From Caballeronia sordidicola (GTDB lineage Bacteria > Pseudomonadota > Gammaproteobacteria > Burkholderiales > Burkholderiaceae): a stretch of 64,000 nt of DNA. Under the pieces are notes generated by a model. That model saw only the letters and a program-made list of their open reading frames with translations, was not told where the DNA came from and made no database searches. Location of the stretch: positions 1 to 64,000 of the forward strand of contig NZ_MTHB01000094.1 in the NCBI RefSeq assembly GCF_002220365.1, in the 5' to 3' direction. The position numbers were made by a program, and so were the translations under genes. Shown in pieces: positions 63,966 to 64,000 of the stretch; the stretch's first letter is position 1; each line of letters opens with the position of its first letter.

Positions 63966-64000
63966 CGCGATACCTCAAACTTATCCGCGAGACATCCTAG

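Overview
The window reads as a high-GC beta-proteobacterial replicon of the Burkholderiaceae, most like Paraburkholderia or Caballeronia. The reasons are the Burkholderia-type porin, the many LysR, GntR, IclR and LacI regulators each beside an ABC importer or aromatic-degradation genes, and the DedA/PAP2 and DUF2252 accessory genes. Gene density is high, and many stop and start codons overlap as ATGA. I see no rRNA, tRNA, CRISPR array, insertion sequence or phage gene. The content (uptake plus catabolism) suits a secondary chromosome or megaplasmid, but that is inference.

Left part (0.3-22 kb). A sugar locus holds an aldose-epimerase-like gene and a PhyH-type oxygenase, divergent from a LacI regulator and a four-gene ABC importer resembling YtfQ/YtfR/YtfT/YjfF. 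Then come an AlkB-like dioxygenase, a RidA protein, a DUF2252 protein and a small secreted protein. A six-gene minus-strand operon encodes a dipeptide/glutathione-type ABC importer ending in a gamma-glutamyltransferase-family enzyme, divergent from a LysR gene. A small exported protein, a perfect 46-bp palindromic terminator and a fimbrial adhesin broken by an in-frame TGA follow.

Centre (22-52 kb). About 30 genes form what looks like one catabolic island. Its core matches the gene content of the iac (indole-3-acetate catabolism) set: reductase (IacF-like), Rieske dioxygenase alpha/beta (IacC/D-like), a small IacB-like protein, a SnoaL-like protein (IacI-like), amidase (IacH-like) and SDR (IacE-like) at 22-29 kb, with flavin reductase (IacG-like) and acyl-CoA-dehydrogenase-fold monooxygenase (IacA-like) at 48-50 kb. 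Two related LysR regulators lie at the two ends. Between them are genes not in the classical iac set: a dienelactone hydrolase/SnoaL fusion, an SDR lacking its catalytic Tyr, a peptide-type ABC importer split over two operons, a porin, an LLM monooxygenase, a CoA ligase, a thiolase-like/DUF35 pair, a GntR regulator, an FAD-linked oxidase, HpcH-type and class II aldolases, a quinone-oxidoreductase-like enzyme, an SRPBCC protein and an EthD-type protein. Four promoters here share one layout: a -35 box, 17 bp, a -10 box, and a GAATTCAG half of a CTGAATTCAG palindrome abutting the -10. Three of these are identical over 22 bp. A fifth palindrome precedes the LLM monooxygenase. This looks like a dedicated repressor regulon. 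The substrate is probably an indole or auxin-like compound, but this is not proven by sequence alone.

Right part (52-64 kb). An orphan terminator and a 32-residue membrane peptide gene lead into a six-gene MalK/MalE/MalF/MalG-type ABC operon with an enolase-superfamily dehydratase and an L-rhamnose-mutarotase-family protein, divergent from an IclR gene: a sugar or sugar-acid pathway. A cupin remnant follows, then a DedA-rhodanese fusion with its active-site Cys lost, a DedA-PAP2-LssY_C fusion and a J-domain protein.
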